A DNA stretch of 64,000 nucleotides from Malurus cyaneus samueli (Eukaryota > Chordata > Aves > Passeriformes > Maluridae), in contig CM019218.1 of assembly GCA_009741485.1 (NCBI GenBank), positions 48,847,377-48,911,376 of the forward strand. The letters run 5' to 3'. A program made the translations under genes and the position numbers. Under the pieces are notes generated by a model, which saw only the letters and a program-made list of their open reading frames with translations, did not search any database and was not told where the DNA came from. Of this stretch, positions 13,401 through 27,800 are shown one piece after another; within the stretch, counting starts at the first letter, position 1, and the number at the start of each line of letters is the position of its first letter.

Positions 13401-16400
13401 GCTGCCTTAGGAAGGTGAAGAAAATACCAGCAGTACTGAAAGAACAGCAAGAAAGCAAGTTTAGTGTTACAGACTTGCTGCCAAGTGGAAGCAGATCTTT
13501 TCTTGTTGACATGACACAGGCTTCACTCTTGGGCTAGGTGTGCAGTGCAGGAAAGAGCTGGGATCCCCCCCAGCTGCTCCACTGCTCCTGGTCTGGTTAA
13601 TCTCTACCAGAAAGACACTTGCCAACCCTCTCCCTTTTCCAACCACCATTAAGTATCAGGGTTAAAGATCAAAATCCAAAAACAAAACATGTTGAAAGAC
13701 TTGTCTTCTCTGCAAGTGAGAAGAAAGTCTGTCTAGCTCTCCAGACTGCATGCTTTTCAGTGTGGGCATGCTGCATTATCAGAGTTTACACAATAGCTTT
13801 CATCAGGGCATCACAGTACACGGTGCAAACCAGGCAGACGGTAACCCTGTAAGGCAGGGATAAATGAATGTTTTCTGCATTTCACTGAGCAGAAGACTGA
13901 AGAACTAGAGAAATTTAGGGATTTGTGTAGGATCACATAGAAGCAATAGCACCACGAACAGAACCTCTGACCAAAGGAAAAGGTCCAAACTCCACAATTT
14001 GTCTGATTCTCATGGGATCACAAGCCCTAACATTTCACCAGGTTAAGTAAGTCACAGCCTGCTCAAGGATACACATTCTTTTTTTTATCATGTAACCACC
14101 ATTGACCCTGACAAGAAGTTCAGAGGGTTCTTTTCTCTAATGTGGGCCCTTACTGCCTTTCTTAATGGGAGGGGGAAAAAAAGGAAACAAGACCTAGGTA
14201 AGCACACAATAACAAAGCAAACCCTCCAGCCTCACTTCATTTCACTTGCAAACAGCATCAATACTTTTCTGTTCAGGTATATATTTTTTTATATACACTG
14301 TATAAGTATATAATTCATACATACTGTTCTGTTCTGGAATAACAATGATCTATGTTCAGCCCAAGCAAGAATCTCACATTAGAAGATTATTATCTTGCTA
14401 CAGTCATGCACCAAAAAGCAGGTACTCTTGCAAGGACTGGGAGTATCCCAGCTAGGAAAAGGAAACCAGAGCTTGGAATTGAAGATGCCATAGGGCAGAC
14501 ACCCAGTCCCAGAAGGACCTTTAGTCCCCATGTCCCCCTGTTACCACAGAGCTGTGTACCCCTATGAACTATACTTCCTTACGGACACAAAGGAGGAGGG
14601 AGAGAGATGCAAAAGCCGGTCTTTCTTCTCGTTCTAGGAACATTGCAAGATGAAAACCGTGTATGTTTAGCACCACCTAACAAAAATAAACTAGGCATCC
14701 CACAAAGTCATCCGACATGTCTATTCACACTCCTAGGAAGTGACAGCTTCTACCTTTTGCAGCCAGTGGCATCAGCAGATGTTATGAATTTGGTGATCCA
14801 ATGTTTCAGTGAAGTGTAAACAAATTATAGTGAACAAATGGTCTTGGAATCTGAACTCAGCGGCATTTTCTATAACTCAAAACCTGATACATTGTGCTTA
14901 TAGATCCAGCAGGGAACTTCCATCAAGCTTTTGAGAAGCCTATGGGAAGTGCAGTCCTCTCATTTGCCGCAGTTAGACTTCTTGGGAGATTCATTCTTCT
15001 TAAGCAGGCAACATTTCAGCCATTTAAAAATCACTTAACTTCAAAGCTAGCAGGCATTCTGACACTGCATGCAGAAGGCTAGATTCTCACTCATTTCCCA
15101 GGAGGCTTGAAGACTGCAGCCAAGCACATGAGGATGCCAGAAAGATGCCTCCCACAGATTTGCAGGAACCCTTCTAGCTTTTTAAAACCTGAGAAGACCT
15201 TTGGTCCAAAGTTTTGCAGTGTGGAGTTCCCAGAAATGGGAACATGCAAAGAAAAAAACACAAAGCCCTGGAGAGCTAACCTTATTAGCTCTCCTTACTT
15301 AAAGTTGGTTGGGATAGAAACACTGAATCTCAAACCCAGGAAATTATGAGTGTGAAGCTGTCATGCCCAAATAAGCATGGCAGAGCTCCCAGTGATTTCA
15401 CACAGTCAGCTCTCAAGTTACAGAAGTTGGAGCTCGATTTACTAGTGGCAACCAAACCTCCAAATTCAAGTCCTGAGGCACCTTCAAAGTCTAGACACAA
15501 ACCTTGTGCCTTCTGCCATTGGCATAGACACATAAACATTCAAAGGATGAAATGCTGCTCTCAGGTCACTCGGGTGACAAAGTGCACACTCATTGGAAAG
15601 GTCAGAGACTGGGAGTCTGTTCTGCACTTTTATCATACTTGAGGATGAGACATGGGTGGATGGAGAACTGTCTGCTGCCAATAGAAACATTGTTTCTTAT
15701 TCACAGGGACATGCAGCAGCAAAACCAAAATTACTCAAAACAAATAGTACTGAAATTACTGGGGTCAAGGACAGTGGAGCCAAGAACACCCAAGAAGGGA
15801 GGGACACAGGTACCTTACATCATCCTGACATTTAAAAGGACTTTTTAAGGTTTAACTCTCTTGGTCTCATGAAGAGAGTCAGTAGTGTGAGAAAAAGCTC
15901 TCCTTGGCTGTTCTCTAGCTCTATGAAAGGGACAGCCAGGTGTCTCTGGTTACAGACAGGGGCTTTTCCTGCAAATGAGGGCTCCAGCTGCTGAGGAGTG
16001 CCAGGAGATCCACACACAGCAGCTGCAACTTCAGCCACCACAACAAAGGAGTGGGTTTCCTCCACCCATCACAGCACTGCAGCAATTGGACTTTTTGGCT
16101 TTGTAGTGGCTGTAACTGTGCAAGCCATGGTTGCTGACCCACACCATGGCAGGCTCCTGAATTTGCCCTCGTGTGGCTTTGCCTCTTACAGTGACAGCAC
16201 AGCTCAAGCTATGGAAGTACAGTGTGAATGCACTAATAAGGTTCAAACTACCCCCATGAAAACAAGCCCATCTGGGTCCCAAAAACACTTTGGGCTCTGA
16301 ACCTCAGTGAGCCCAGGCTGGGGAATGCATCTACCCCTCTGCTCCCATCTGCTGCAAAGCAAAGCTTACACAAAACCAGCAGAGTTCAGAATCCCAGATT

Positions 16401-17109
16401 AGAAAGTGTCACCAGTTAATGTCATCTGATGGCATTGTTTAGCTAGGGATATTTCTTTTAACTACATGTTTATAGCATTCCTTTTGATAGAATAATCACA
16501 GCACTTAGTTTTGGCTTTCATCTCCCTCATGTGACTCACCCCTTCCATTTTCCAGTGCTCAGCTGTGATTGCTGGAGTGGGTCATCTATCTGCACTGGTG
16601 CGACAAGCGGGCTTGTGCCACCAGGCTCAGATCTGGAGCAGAAGTGCTTGGAGTCGGTGGGAGTTCAGATCAGGAGGGTTTAATCACCTGAACGGGGACT
16701 GCCTCTTATCTCTGCAGCTGGCCCTGCTGCCTGTCTGCTGACTGCAAAGGGAAAGGGGCAACCTGGGGCTTAAAAGGCAGATTTGGCTTCAGTCTCACCT
16801 CTAACTACATATGGTCAGAGATATCTTTATTTTAGATACATATAGCTCTAAGTATATATATCAAGAGATACTTTTGTTTATATATCCACATAAAAAAGCA
16901 AGGTTTTGAAAACTTCTCCTCTCAAACAATGAGGAAAAAAAACTTGTTTTGGACATACCAAAAATTCCCACAGGAGATTGGAAGAAATGCCTTCTAACTC
17001 AAAAGCATCCAGAGAGTCCTTGAGGAGGTATTCCCAGGTGCCAGAGACTGGCAGTGCAGAGCAGAGGTAATCAGGGTGCCCCTGGCCCAGCCCTGGCATG
17101 GAGGACGCC

Positions 17110-17128
17110 GGGGGGGGGGGGGGGGGGG
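17110..17128 (+). repeat. Homopolymer run of 19 G
   Basis: An uninterrupted G tract follows GACGCC. It can form G-quadruplexes and is prone to sequencing and assembly length errors. Confidence 0.97.
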
Positions 17129-20100
17129 TGACAAAGGGACCGTGCCCCCTGACCCCAATAACAAGGAGGGTAGCACAGCAGCTGCATTAAGCAACATAAA
17201 GGTGGTGGGGAAATAATTTCATTTTCCTGTAGTATTTCATAATTTTACATATTTTTGCATGAGCCAGTATAAAACTCTTGGCTTCTCCCAACAGCACTAG
17301 AAGCATAGATAAACATGCAGATTTCCATCAACACTCCTTAAGCTCACTCTCTTGCCAGTTTTCAGGAAAAAATGCCCATACATGACTTGCCAACTTTTAT
17401 GGAATTTTGACTCAAATAATTTTAACTACTTAATTCAGATCACATTTATTATTACCATCAGTGGAAAGTATTACCTTCCCAGATTTCCTTGTATTGTAAG
17501 CAGTAGGAATAAAATTAATTCATTCTCCACTTACACAAATATGTAAATCCATTACAAATACAGCACTGAATGCATTTTCTCGAATTCCTGTGCTGTTTGC
17601 AGATTTGTTTCTGGCAGCACCAATATCCTTCTGCTGATGACTGAATTGCCCTTCAGCCTCAGAATAATTCGTGGAGTAAACCTACTGATTAATGCTCTTG
17701 TGACATGCTAACTCATATGGCATTAGGGAACTATTTTTATTGCTGGAGTCCATTTGCCCCTTGTACGTGCACAGATTTTGAGTTCACAACTGATGCAACT
17801 TGCAAGCTGTCCTGCAGTTTGATGATATCCATCATCCCACTGCAGCTCCAACACTCCCATTAAATTCCATTAAGCACTAGGGGTCAGTCAACTGTATCAG
17901 AAACATACAGCAATTTACTAAAAGATACATTTAATGAGGCTTCAGGGAGGGAAAGGATGACATGTATGAGTTACAGTTTTAAGAATCAGACCTAAACCTA
18001 TAGTGGATACAGTCTAAACTGGATGAGTCTGTGACAAATCCTCAGCACAACCCCATGCCAGGATTCTATCAGCAGACTGTATGACCTATACTGTATCTTT
18101 TAGGACTTAACTGTAGGTGTAATTTACCATGCACTTTCTATTTAGATAAAAAACAAACCCCAAAGAAATATAACAAATACCTCAATCCCCCCAAAGATGT
18201 CTGTGAATTCAAATTCTGTTGCTGCTACTGATAAGCTTTCTAGCAGTTGTACAGAAGGGGACGGGAGTTCAGTTTTCTTCCAGTGAAACTGGAGGCTGAT
18301 TCCCACCCCAACAACCTGTGTGACTTTTGCCAGGCACTAATCACTGTGAGGAACAAATGCACAAAAGCAGATACCCTGATGACAGTGCTGGCAGGATGAA
18401 AAAGAGCCCCAGGTAACCCAAGTGCTCACAGAAATCCAAACCTTCCCGCTTCCTGGTCTGGGATATATCTCCAGTAAAATCCATCACAGCACTTCGTGGG
18501 CATTACAGAAGAAATGTGTCCCTGTTGCAGGTGACTAGGTCCAAACAGGACCAGCGTAACAGTGAAACCCTCAGCCTCAGTACGTTCAGCCAGAGCACAG
18601 GATGCACCCAGAGCTGAAGGTGGGAACGTTTCTACTTTGTCAGAGCTCCTCTTGCCTTACCACCTGTATCATTAAGGCAGCCTGGTTGCAGGTAGCCTAC
18701 AAGGATATTCCTCTACACCTTCCCTGCCCTCTGCTTTAACTAAAGGTGGTATTTCTAACTTGCTCCAAGTAGAGGCTAGGCTGGAATAAGAACAGGCTGG
18801 CTGTTCCCTCCTGTGGATGGGAATGACCACTTCACTTGCCCAGATCCAGTACGATCCAGCTGCTTATATCTCCTTCCTTTTAACACTTCCTCTTCTCCCC
18901 ACCCTCCATGGCCATCTAACTGAAGGTTGTAGCACTGCAGTAACTGGGCAGAAAGACAAGTTCTAACTGCAGTGGCAAAGCAGCAGCTGAGGATTAGGAA
19001 AAAAACTGCCAGAGACTGCAAAAATACAAATGATTCAAGGCATGAGTACCTTGCATACCTTTCTGAGCTGCTGGGTCACTTAACAGTTGTGTAATTCGTG
19101 CTGATTGCAGCGGTTGGGAAAGGTGAGAGAACCAAACAATAAAAGCAACCTTAAGGAAATCTAATTTAGGGAAGAGAACTGCACAGCAGTGCAGTTCTCC
19201 CGAAGTGACTCATAGCAGAGGGTACCATTCAGAGCCAGGGGTGTCTTTCCACTCCAGTACAAAAGCTCTTGTTTGTCCGATGCCTTTTGGAAAAGAGATA
19301 CCTGCTGGAGTAAGGACAGCCAGTACCAATGTGCAAAAAAAACACCACCATGCCTCTAGAGGCAAAACTGCTTGTCCTTTGCCATAACAAGCCCTGTAAG
19401 AACAGATGCAGATGTTAGTCAGATTTGCACTTTCACTAAACTTCTCTCCCTCAAGGTAGACCAATGCCCCTCATTCCTTAAAGCCAAAACATTTTGAAAA
19501 TGTCTTGCTGTCTCCAAGACTGGGAAGAACCAGTAAGCTAAAACAAAGGGGGAAGGGGAAGCAACCCAAGTGCTTTGTTCCAGTTGGCATGAAAGAATCA
19601 TTCTTACAATAGCTCATTTTCTCCCTCCCCACAACAGCTGACAACTCAAGGCAACTAAGGACAGGGCTGCTATTGTCGTTAGGCAAATACTTGTCCAATC
19701 TACATAGGAAAAAGAAGAGCTCCAGAGATGACGACATGTTCAAAATGCTCAAAATGGTCACAAGGGCATCCCAGGAGGCAAATAAAGAGACAGAGCAGTG
19801 GAGGAAAGGGCTCCTGAAGTGAAAACAGGGGACAGAGAAGTGGCCTTGCAGATGCAGCTGTTGCAGAAGCTGGAGAGTCAGACTGCCTGACCCAGACAGG
19901 GACTCAGGCTCTAAGAGTCACCACAGATGCTAGACTGTTGTCATCCTCTGCAAGCTTCTGCTTCTGCAACCACCCTTTTCTGGGGTACACTGCAGCCATC
20001 AGCATTCATTTCTGCACCAAGTGATGGCAAAGACATTTCTGAGCACCGGGAGAGCTTTTTTTTTCCCCTGAATCCTACCAGCAGGACAGTTTATCTCAAG

Positions 20101-23100
20101 CATTCAGTGACCAGTATGTGCACCAAGGACACATACTTACAATCTTTCACCAAAAATTATTTGAAAAACCCGTGAACAATCAAGCAAACAACTCACCACA
20201 CTCCCACACAAGATGTGTGTATTGTTAGAAATCTCCTCTTTTGGTACAAAACCTCCACTCTCCCCCATATAAAACACATCTGCACGTTCAACAGTCCATC
20301 CACACACTTCAGGGGAGGATGGGGGCCATACATCACAACCTTAACATGTGGGATGAGTTCCAAACAAAGCACAACATACATTTTTCCATGAGGAGTCCTA
20401 ATCCTCAAAGCAGGAGCATGAATGACTACAGCCCAACCACGGCAGCATTTGTTTAGTAGTTGCAGTAAGGGCAAGTCTGCCTGTTATCAGCCTTCTCAAC
20501 CCATCTGGCTGCAGATGTCCTTTCACGACAAGTTGTGCAGAAGAGCTCCTTCAGTCACCATAAAGCTCGGTGGTGACAAGCCTGACATGGAGACAACAGG
20601 TACACAAAGGAGCCTCTCCCTCTGCGGTGGCAGCGAGGGACACACCCAGAGACTGCAAGGCCAAGAGTCGCAAGAATCGCAAGCGTGGCTGGGGGAAGTC
20701 TGGCACAAGGGGCTTTTCAAGACTCTCATACCTTAATACAGGTGAACCTTCAGCTTGGGCAGGCTTTGTGGACCCTTCTTTATATCATTCCAGGGGCTCC
20801 AATGTAAGCAACAGAGTCATCCAAATCAAACAACCTGGGGGCCTCCAAATGCACTATCTGTTGTGGATTGTTCAGCCCTGAGAGAGCTTTGGTCACAAGG
20901 GATTTCACCCATTTGCAATCCCAGATCTACAAAACCAACCTGCTGCCAGTCATCACAAACTATCCAAGACAGACCACACTCCAAGGCTGTCTGGTAGGGG
21001 CAGGGGTGACATCCTGCACGCCTGGTGCCACACTCCTCCTTGGCTGCCCTTATTGCCCTGGTCCTGACAACTTTGCATGTCTTCAGACATGCTTGCAACA
21101 GCCTGTTTATATTCATCACCACGAACATCTTGGTCCTTGCCAATGTTTTTAAACTGGTGCTGGCTGGGTTGCAAAGAACAAGATGGATGTGAGGATAAGA
21201 AGAATCATGGGAATTTCAATTTCACTCCAAGCCTCAAAATTCCATCTTCTTCCAGTTGGATGCCATAAAGCACAGTTCGTAAAGTCCCAGGATTTTACAC
21301 AGCAGTGGCAACGCATCTGGGGAAGCCTGGCTCAAGAGCCCAACACTTCTTTGGTTACACTGCAACACCACACAGTTGTGATCTGCAGCTAAATCTGCTT
21401 TGGCTGCAGAATGGCAGCACTCCCTGCCTGATATTTGTGGATGTACAAGTCAACTGTACAACCCCCCTGTATGTATCTTATTACCGGCCTCATGCAAACC
21501 CTTCAGCAAAATGTTGGCTACACGCATCTGTGCTCTGGCAGCAAAGAACTGGGACATGCAGCACCACAAGAAAGCACAGCCACAAAAAAATGTCTTTTAA
21601 TATGCTGGCCCTCAGCGATGCTTTTGTAAAAGGATAAAAAAAAAACCTCAGCTTTTTCCATCTGATAGATTTTGTTTCTGAGAACATCATGCTTCGGTTC
21701 TCTTATCAACTCCTGAAGAGTTTAGAGCTTCTCAGATTGTGAAATACCTAAGAAGCTGCAGAAGACAGGCACTATGCAGATAAACAATCTCAGCACAACA
21801 GCAGCTGCAGGAAGGCAGTAAACATGGCCTTCTGCAGCTAAACATTGTAAGACAAAAACAAGAAAGCATCCGTGATTAGGGCGATTTACAGCCTAAAATA
21901 AACCTGAAGATTGATGAAGAACACAAGACCAAGAGAAACCATTCCTTCTATTTCACCAGTTTTGTAATTGCTTTGGAACTGGAGAGGAGAAGAATTCAAG
22001 AGATTAGGGGAAAGTCATTCTTCATTCTCCATGAGTTTGATCCAGAGCTTATTGAAGTAAATCAAATGAATCCCAATCCAGCTCCACTGGACTTTTTCAA
22101 TCAGGCCACATGAGATGATTCCTAAAGAGGCTGTGCACAAAGGATCAAGTTTATTTCAGAATGATATTTAATCAGCACTTTCCTTTAAGGTAATCACAGA
22201 CCCCATGAGACAGTTAAAACTCAAAATCCAGAGCACTCAAAAGGTGAATCGCTGTGAATAGCATTAATTTAGGAACAGAATGCTTGTTTTCAACATTTTG
22301 TCCACCCATTTACTGTTAACATGCCCAGGATGACTAGAGGTGATACAAGAAAATATGTTGCTCTCTGCTCCTTCTCTCCAGCCCAGTGAACCTGCACATT
22401 TGACCTTGCACATTTGAACTTTCACTGTGTGCAGTCAGGCTCATAATTTCCTTGAATTTTTGTCTATTTCTTTTGCAACAGTGAGGAAAACACATGCATG
22501 TGAAAAGCTGATAGCACATGACAAAAATAGGAGAATCCATGTGCAGGTTTGACTTAAACTGCTCTTAATTCATAATTTGCAGTTTGGTTTGCGAGCCAAT
22601 GATACTCTTTTAAGTTAGAGTTTCCACTGAAATTCTTCCTTTACAAGCAAGTTTTTTTTCAGGCCTTTGTCCAGAAGGGGAAAACTAATGGTTCTTGCAA
22701 TCAGTATCTTTTGGGTCACATTTTTTGGTTTGTTTTGGGTTTTTTTCCTGATAGGAGCTTTCAGAAACAAAGGCTGAGTCAAGAAAAATACTGGTTTCTC
22801 AGCTTCTATTATGGTAAAATGGAATGTTCTTCTTTAAGAAAATAAACCCACAAAATTGAAGCAAAAGAATCCCCCAGAGCCACGCTGTGTGCAGTGAAGC
22901 AGTGTTCAGCAGTTCATCCAGGTGACTACACTGGGCCAGTAGCTGCCTGTGCTCTGAAGCTCCTCCACAAAAATTCTTGGCTTTAACCTTGCCAGGACTG
23001 AACTAACTTCTTGCTGTCATCAAAATTAATTAGGATAATTTGACCATTTTGTTGTTTTGGAAAATAAACGTTCATCCTCACTGGAACAGATGCTCTTCCA

Positions 23101-24664
23101 AATACATAAAGCCCTACAAAAGAGATACTGTACAACTTAATGACTATTGTACTAATAGACGTATTAATTTCTTCACAGCCTAAAATATTCATAACAAATG
23201 CAGAGCACAAAGCACCTCCCACATACTTAAAACAGATCTTAGAAATAGTTATGCTTATGGAAGAAAATAATTTAATTAGACATATTTCAACAAGGCATCT
23301 TCCAGCAATTAAAAAATAAATAAGGAAAAAATTCTGTGTTCTGTTCTGACTCTAAAGTTAGTACTGACTCCTGCTGCTAAGATTGGTCTCAGGTTTCACC
23401 TCATCCAGAAAAACAATTAACAGAACTGGTTCCTTGAGGCACGTCATGGGCACACTTACGCAACTATCAGGGTGCCTATTCCCTACCCCCATTGCCCAAA
23501 ACCTTCTCATCTTGCACATTCTAACACACCTCTCTTGATGCACCAAAAGCATCCCAAATTATTGTCACACCACAGAAAACGATAGAAGCTCATAAATATC
23601 TAAAAGCCAAGCGATTCTTTGTGTCCACGTGTCCTCTATTCTTAAAGCTCAGTTGTGGCACGAAAGTGAGTGCTGGATCCCATGGAAGTTTGAGTTGCCG
23701 CTTTATATGCTGGAAGTGTGGAGGTTTTACCTGAGGGATGATGCAGCCACGCGCCTGCTGTCCCATCTGGGAGCTGAGAGGGAGTGACACAGAATATTCC
23801 TGCTAAGGAGCTTCTTCCCTGTTTCTAAGTTCAAGAGCTCTTACGGAAAAGTGTGCAGTTATTGCTCCTCCATTGACAGCAAGAGAACTGCCTCTGTTTT
23901 TAGGGAAGGATGAACTTATAAAAGCACCAGAGTGTTGGAGCTTTGATGGATTTTGTTGCTGCTTTAACACAGTGGGCTTCCTCCCCACTGCCCCTTTCCT
24001 ATTCTTACCCAGAAAGCCCTGACTGTACCTTAGGAGAGCAAAGTTTCAACTCCTTGAACTAGCATTATCTGTGCATTTGTGATACATTCTGTTTACCCAT
24101 ACTCACATCAGTCATTGCACTAGAAAATAATATAACAGTATTGCTGTGTTTCCACAGTGTTTATTTAAGTGAGAGCTTCTGTTAAGACAGAAGTACCTGC
24201 TCTCAAATACTGCACCTAAGGACAGGCAGCACGATTCTTAAGAAACCCCAAGGAAGACAAGAAGACCAGAAACATTTTGGGTCAGAATCCTACTTGTTAT
24301 TAATTCCTGGCTTTTCCATTCTGAAGAGTGCTGCGTATATGTAGTGCTGAAGTAAACCGTATATCTTATTTTTGCTCAGTGCTACCAAATCTGGCAATCA
24401 CACCACTGAATCACAGGGTTACTATTTAGCTCTGCATTAATAGTAAGCCGACCTGCACAGTAATTTTTAAACTGGGGCAGAAACCACAAATGATTAGGGC
24501 TGAAATAGTTGTTACCCATGAATGATAGGTCTTTGGAGCTTCCAAGCCCATTTTCAGTTGTTGTTCAAGATTTCTGGAAGACTTTTCACCAGTGAACTAA
24601 GAAGTCAAAATAATGGCACATTTGTGTACTCTATGCATCTGGTTTTTGTCAGTGCATTTGCACA

Positions 24665-24802
24665 CATTTCGTTTTCCAGGGCACGCTGATTCTGGAGAGA
24701 CAGCAGACATGTGAGAAGGCTGAACTGAAGTGCAAACTGACCAGTATATTACAGCAGCAGAAGCTGCAGAGGAGCCAAATTCCTACAGAAGCAGAGACAT
24801 GA
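24665..24802 (+). other. Exon-like segment (possible terminal exon of an unknown transcript)
   Basis: A pyrimidine-rich acceptor (CATTTCGTTTTCCAG, ending at 24680) precedes a short open stretch. It reads GTLILERQQTCEKAELKCKL and then TSILQQQKLQRSQIPTEAET before TGA at 24800-24802. The wording is Gln/Leu/Lys-rich and coiled-coil-like. AATAAA follows at 24809-24814, with a GT/T-rich patch near 24845. I do not recognise the peptide and see no partner exon upstream, so this may be chance. Confidence 0.2.
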
Positions 24803-24814
24803 GAGAGAAATAAA

Positions 24815-27800
24815 AGGAGGCTAAAATTGCAGTCTCACCTATTCTGGGTTGTTTTAATTGCATCTCCTTAAGTATTTTTGCAAGAACACCTAACCTGCTT
24901 GGGCAGAAGGAAGAGGAGGGGAAAACCAAACCTACTGGGCTGGAAGTACAGGCTCTGTGCAAGTGTTATTCCCTTATTCCCTAGACATGTCCTCCTACAA
25001 GGTAACACACAAAGCTGCAGAACTGTTCTCTTGGGAAGATGCACACTCTCAAAGCAGGTGATAAAGAGTACTTCTGCTAGAGCTTTTTATTTGCAATATT
25101 CCTGCCAGCACCACCCTGCTATTGAGTTTTCCCGCTGTCCCGATCTGCCTGCTCTGGTATTTTTAATTTGGAAAGTGATTTCTAAATCAGAAACACAGAG
25201 AAGAAGGAGGGACATGCCATCAGTCTCCATGGCCTATTTGAACTTCGTACTAGTCTGAATAACACTGACTTGCCAATAGGATTCCAAGAAAGCATGGAGG
25301 CTGCTTTATTTTCAAATTTGCTTGGAAATATACTTCTCAGCTGCTACACAGGAAACAGTCAGCCCATCCATTAAAATTGCTTTCTTGAGACCAGATTTGA
25401 GGTATTTTATGAAGTATATGAGGTATTTTATTAATTATGCAAGATCAGGAAACTTTGAGATCCCACAGATGGACACATAAAGGACAAACAAAGTAAGTGC
25501 TGCAAAAGACAAACACAAACATGCCTGCAAACAGAATTGTTCACTCTGTCTTGAATTACAAAACAGCATTTTTCACATGGCTGGAGTCTTAGGTCATAGC
25601 AAGTGTCAGTGAAGAAGAATTCAGAGAGACAAGGATGCAATATTCTAGAAATTCATCCGGTAGAACCTGGCTTTGGAAGTAACTTTTCTCAGAGAAAAGG
25701 CTTTAATAATAAGCAAGTGTGTCAGATTTCTGCAAACACACAGTTAGGGTCGGCAGAGCAGCTGGCAGCAAGGCGAGTTCTGTGACCTGCTCCTGAACCC
25801 TTCAAACTCATTTCCTGTCAAACATCAGACCCAAGAGGACAAGTAAAAAGCTGTTAAGCTCTTTTCTAGAAGAGTCTGAGATTAGAATTCCAGTAATGGC
25901 TCAAATTCCTTTCCAGTTGTCCTGAACTGGCCACTTTCAGTGATCTCTTGGCCGTATGGCAGCGCTGTTCTCCTCTGGGGGAAGGAGGAGTGAGGCCGTG
26001 AAAAACAGGATCCAGCTTTTCTGACAGCAAACAGGAGATTCAAGATGTGCCATTCATTTCAGTACTCTTAGCACTACTTCCAGTGGATGGAAGCAGTTGG
26101 TGGGGATTGCTCAGCTTGTCCTGGACAGCAAAGAGGAGCCTGGATGCCTTGTGCCCCCTTTCCAAAGGTTCATTCCAGTATAGGAAATGTACAACTGCAC
26201 AGGTTTTGTGGAAATAGCTCATAAGATCTCAAGGAATACCACTTGATCCTAAGGTGGATCTAAGAGTCCAAAACAAATAAATTAGAAAAGCCCACCAAGG
26301 ACTATCTATCCATTTGCTTCCACACAGACCCGTTTCCTGCACCAGCTCCGCAAGGGAATCCAAATTCACAAGGAGCCACAGCAAACACCAAAAAGGTCCT
26401 TTGGCAAGACCATTCTGGAGCCAAATGCTTCCATCCTGTACCATCTCTATGGACAAAAAGGTATTGTACAAGACCAGGACAGATCCCCTTTCCTTCTATC
26501 TTAAGCAATCACCAGTATTTCTCTCTTTCTCCTTTTTTTTTTCTTTTTTTAAAATTTACTCAGCCATCATCAACCTTTCTGTCAGCACCTCCATCTCTAC
26601 AAAAAGGAAAGCAAAATTATGATGAAATTGTGGTTTTCCACGTTTCATAGTTAAGAGGCTGCAGGGATCTGAAAATAAATCTGATAAACTTTAATTTATT
26701 GTATCTCAGCAGCTATCTTCATTTTCATCTCTCTTCCCAATTATACTGTTATAAACTAAACAATATATCTAAATATATAGCAGACTATTTGTATTAAGAT
26801 GTAAATCCAATAATAAAGAAAAATGTTAAGGAAAACAAGAGAAGTAAACTTGCAGCAAATTAATCAAAACATTTGCTTTCCATGTGGGTGAAAATGCGAA
26901 TAAATCATTACGGGAAGACTTGCTTATGATTTCGTTTTTGTTTCTCTATTATTCTGTCTATTATTGGCCAGAGGCTTATATTCATTTCTGGAAATGAGCT
27001 ACTTTCTGATAAAAAGCACTTCCATAGCAGGTGTATAAACTGAAAAAATTCTACTGTCAACAAAAAGTTAGTATTTGGCAGGATTTTTGGATTTGGGTCT
27101 GTTTCCTCTAGTCAGTTCATTAATATAAAGTTTAACTGCCTTCCTTCCCTAACCCAGAAATAGCAAACAACCTCTCCCCTTTCCCCCCCAAATCACACAG
27201 CTCCTAATTGCTGGTTTGTGTCCCAGAGACCCCACTGCTGCACACAAATCACAATGGCCACCATACAATCCTTCATGTCAGAAAGGCTGGAGAATGCGTC
27301 AGTGGGATTAGATGCCTTTTCCAGACTTACTGCTGAAAATCCTGGGAAGCCTAGGGATGAACAGACAAGCTAACATTTTAGTTGAGCTTAGTGACTCTGA
27401 ACTGGCCAGTGCAGCTGCTGGCTGAGCAGTGACTGACCTGCAGCCAGCACGTAAAAATGCAAGGCTAAACAAAAAGCAAATAAATAAGAAAAATGCCACC
27501 CTCGGAGAAGAAAGCTTGAGCTCCTCTGGACAAACCACAGCATAATAAGATCTGCTCCCTCATCAAGGGCACAGCCAGACTCTGCTTTCCCTTCGCAGGA
27601 TTCCTTTCCTGGAAGCAAATGTTCTGTTTCATGGACCAAGGTGGGATTCTTACATACTGAAGTGATCTCATGAACAACTACAGCCTTTGGCACTCAACTC
27701 CACTAGGCTCCGACTAGATATCTGTTTCTTCGCAGTATTTATTTCAGGGCTCTCAAATGGTGTCTGCTCTTTCCTAGCATTTGGGTCTGAACTTGAACTT

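Larger units (their letters stand above)
6264..24664. other. Intergenic, no gene recognised
   Basis: Mostly unique sequence. Short overlapping frames on both strands near 9400-10000, 15600-16300 and 20200-21600 reflect local GC content and do not form a recognisable protein. The only clear structures are the 38-bp duplication (10346-10428), the poly-T run at 7848 and the poly-G run (17110-17128). AT-rich TATA runs occur near 14278-14320 and 16800-16890. Confidence 0.6.

Noticed and set aside
20422..21637. Dense overlapping frames on both strands, possible retroposed gene
   Set aside because: None of the six readings looks like a known protein, there is no poly-A tail, and frames change every 200-300 bases. 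This is better explained by local GC content.
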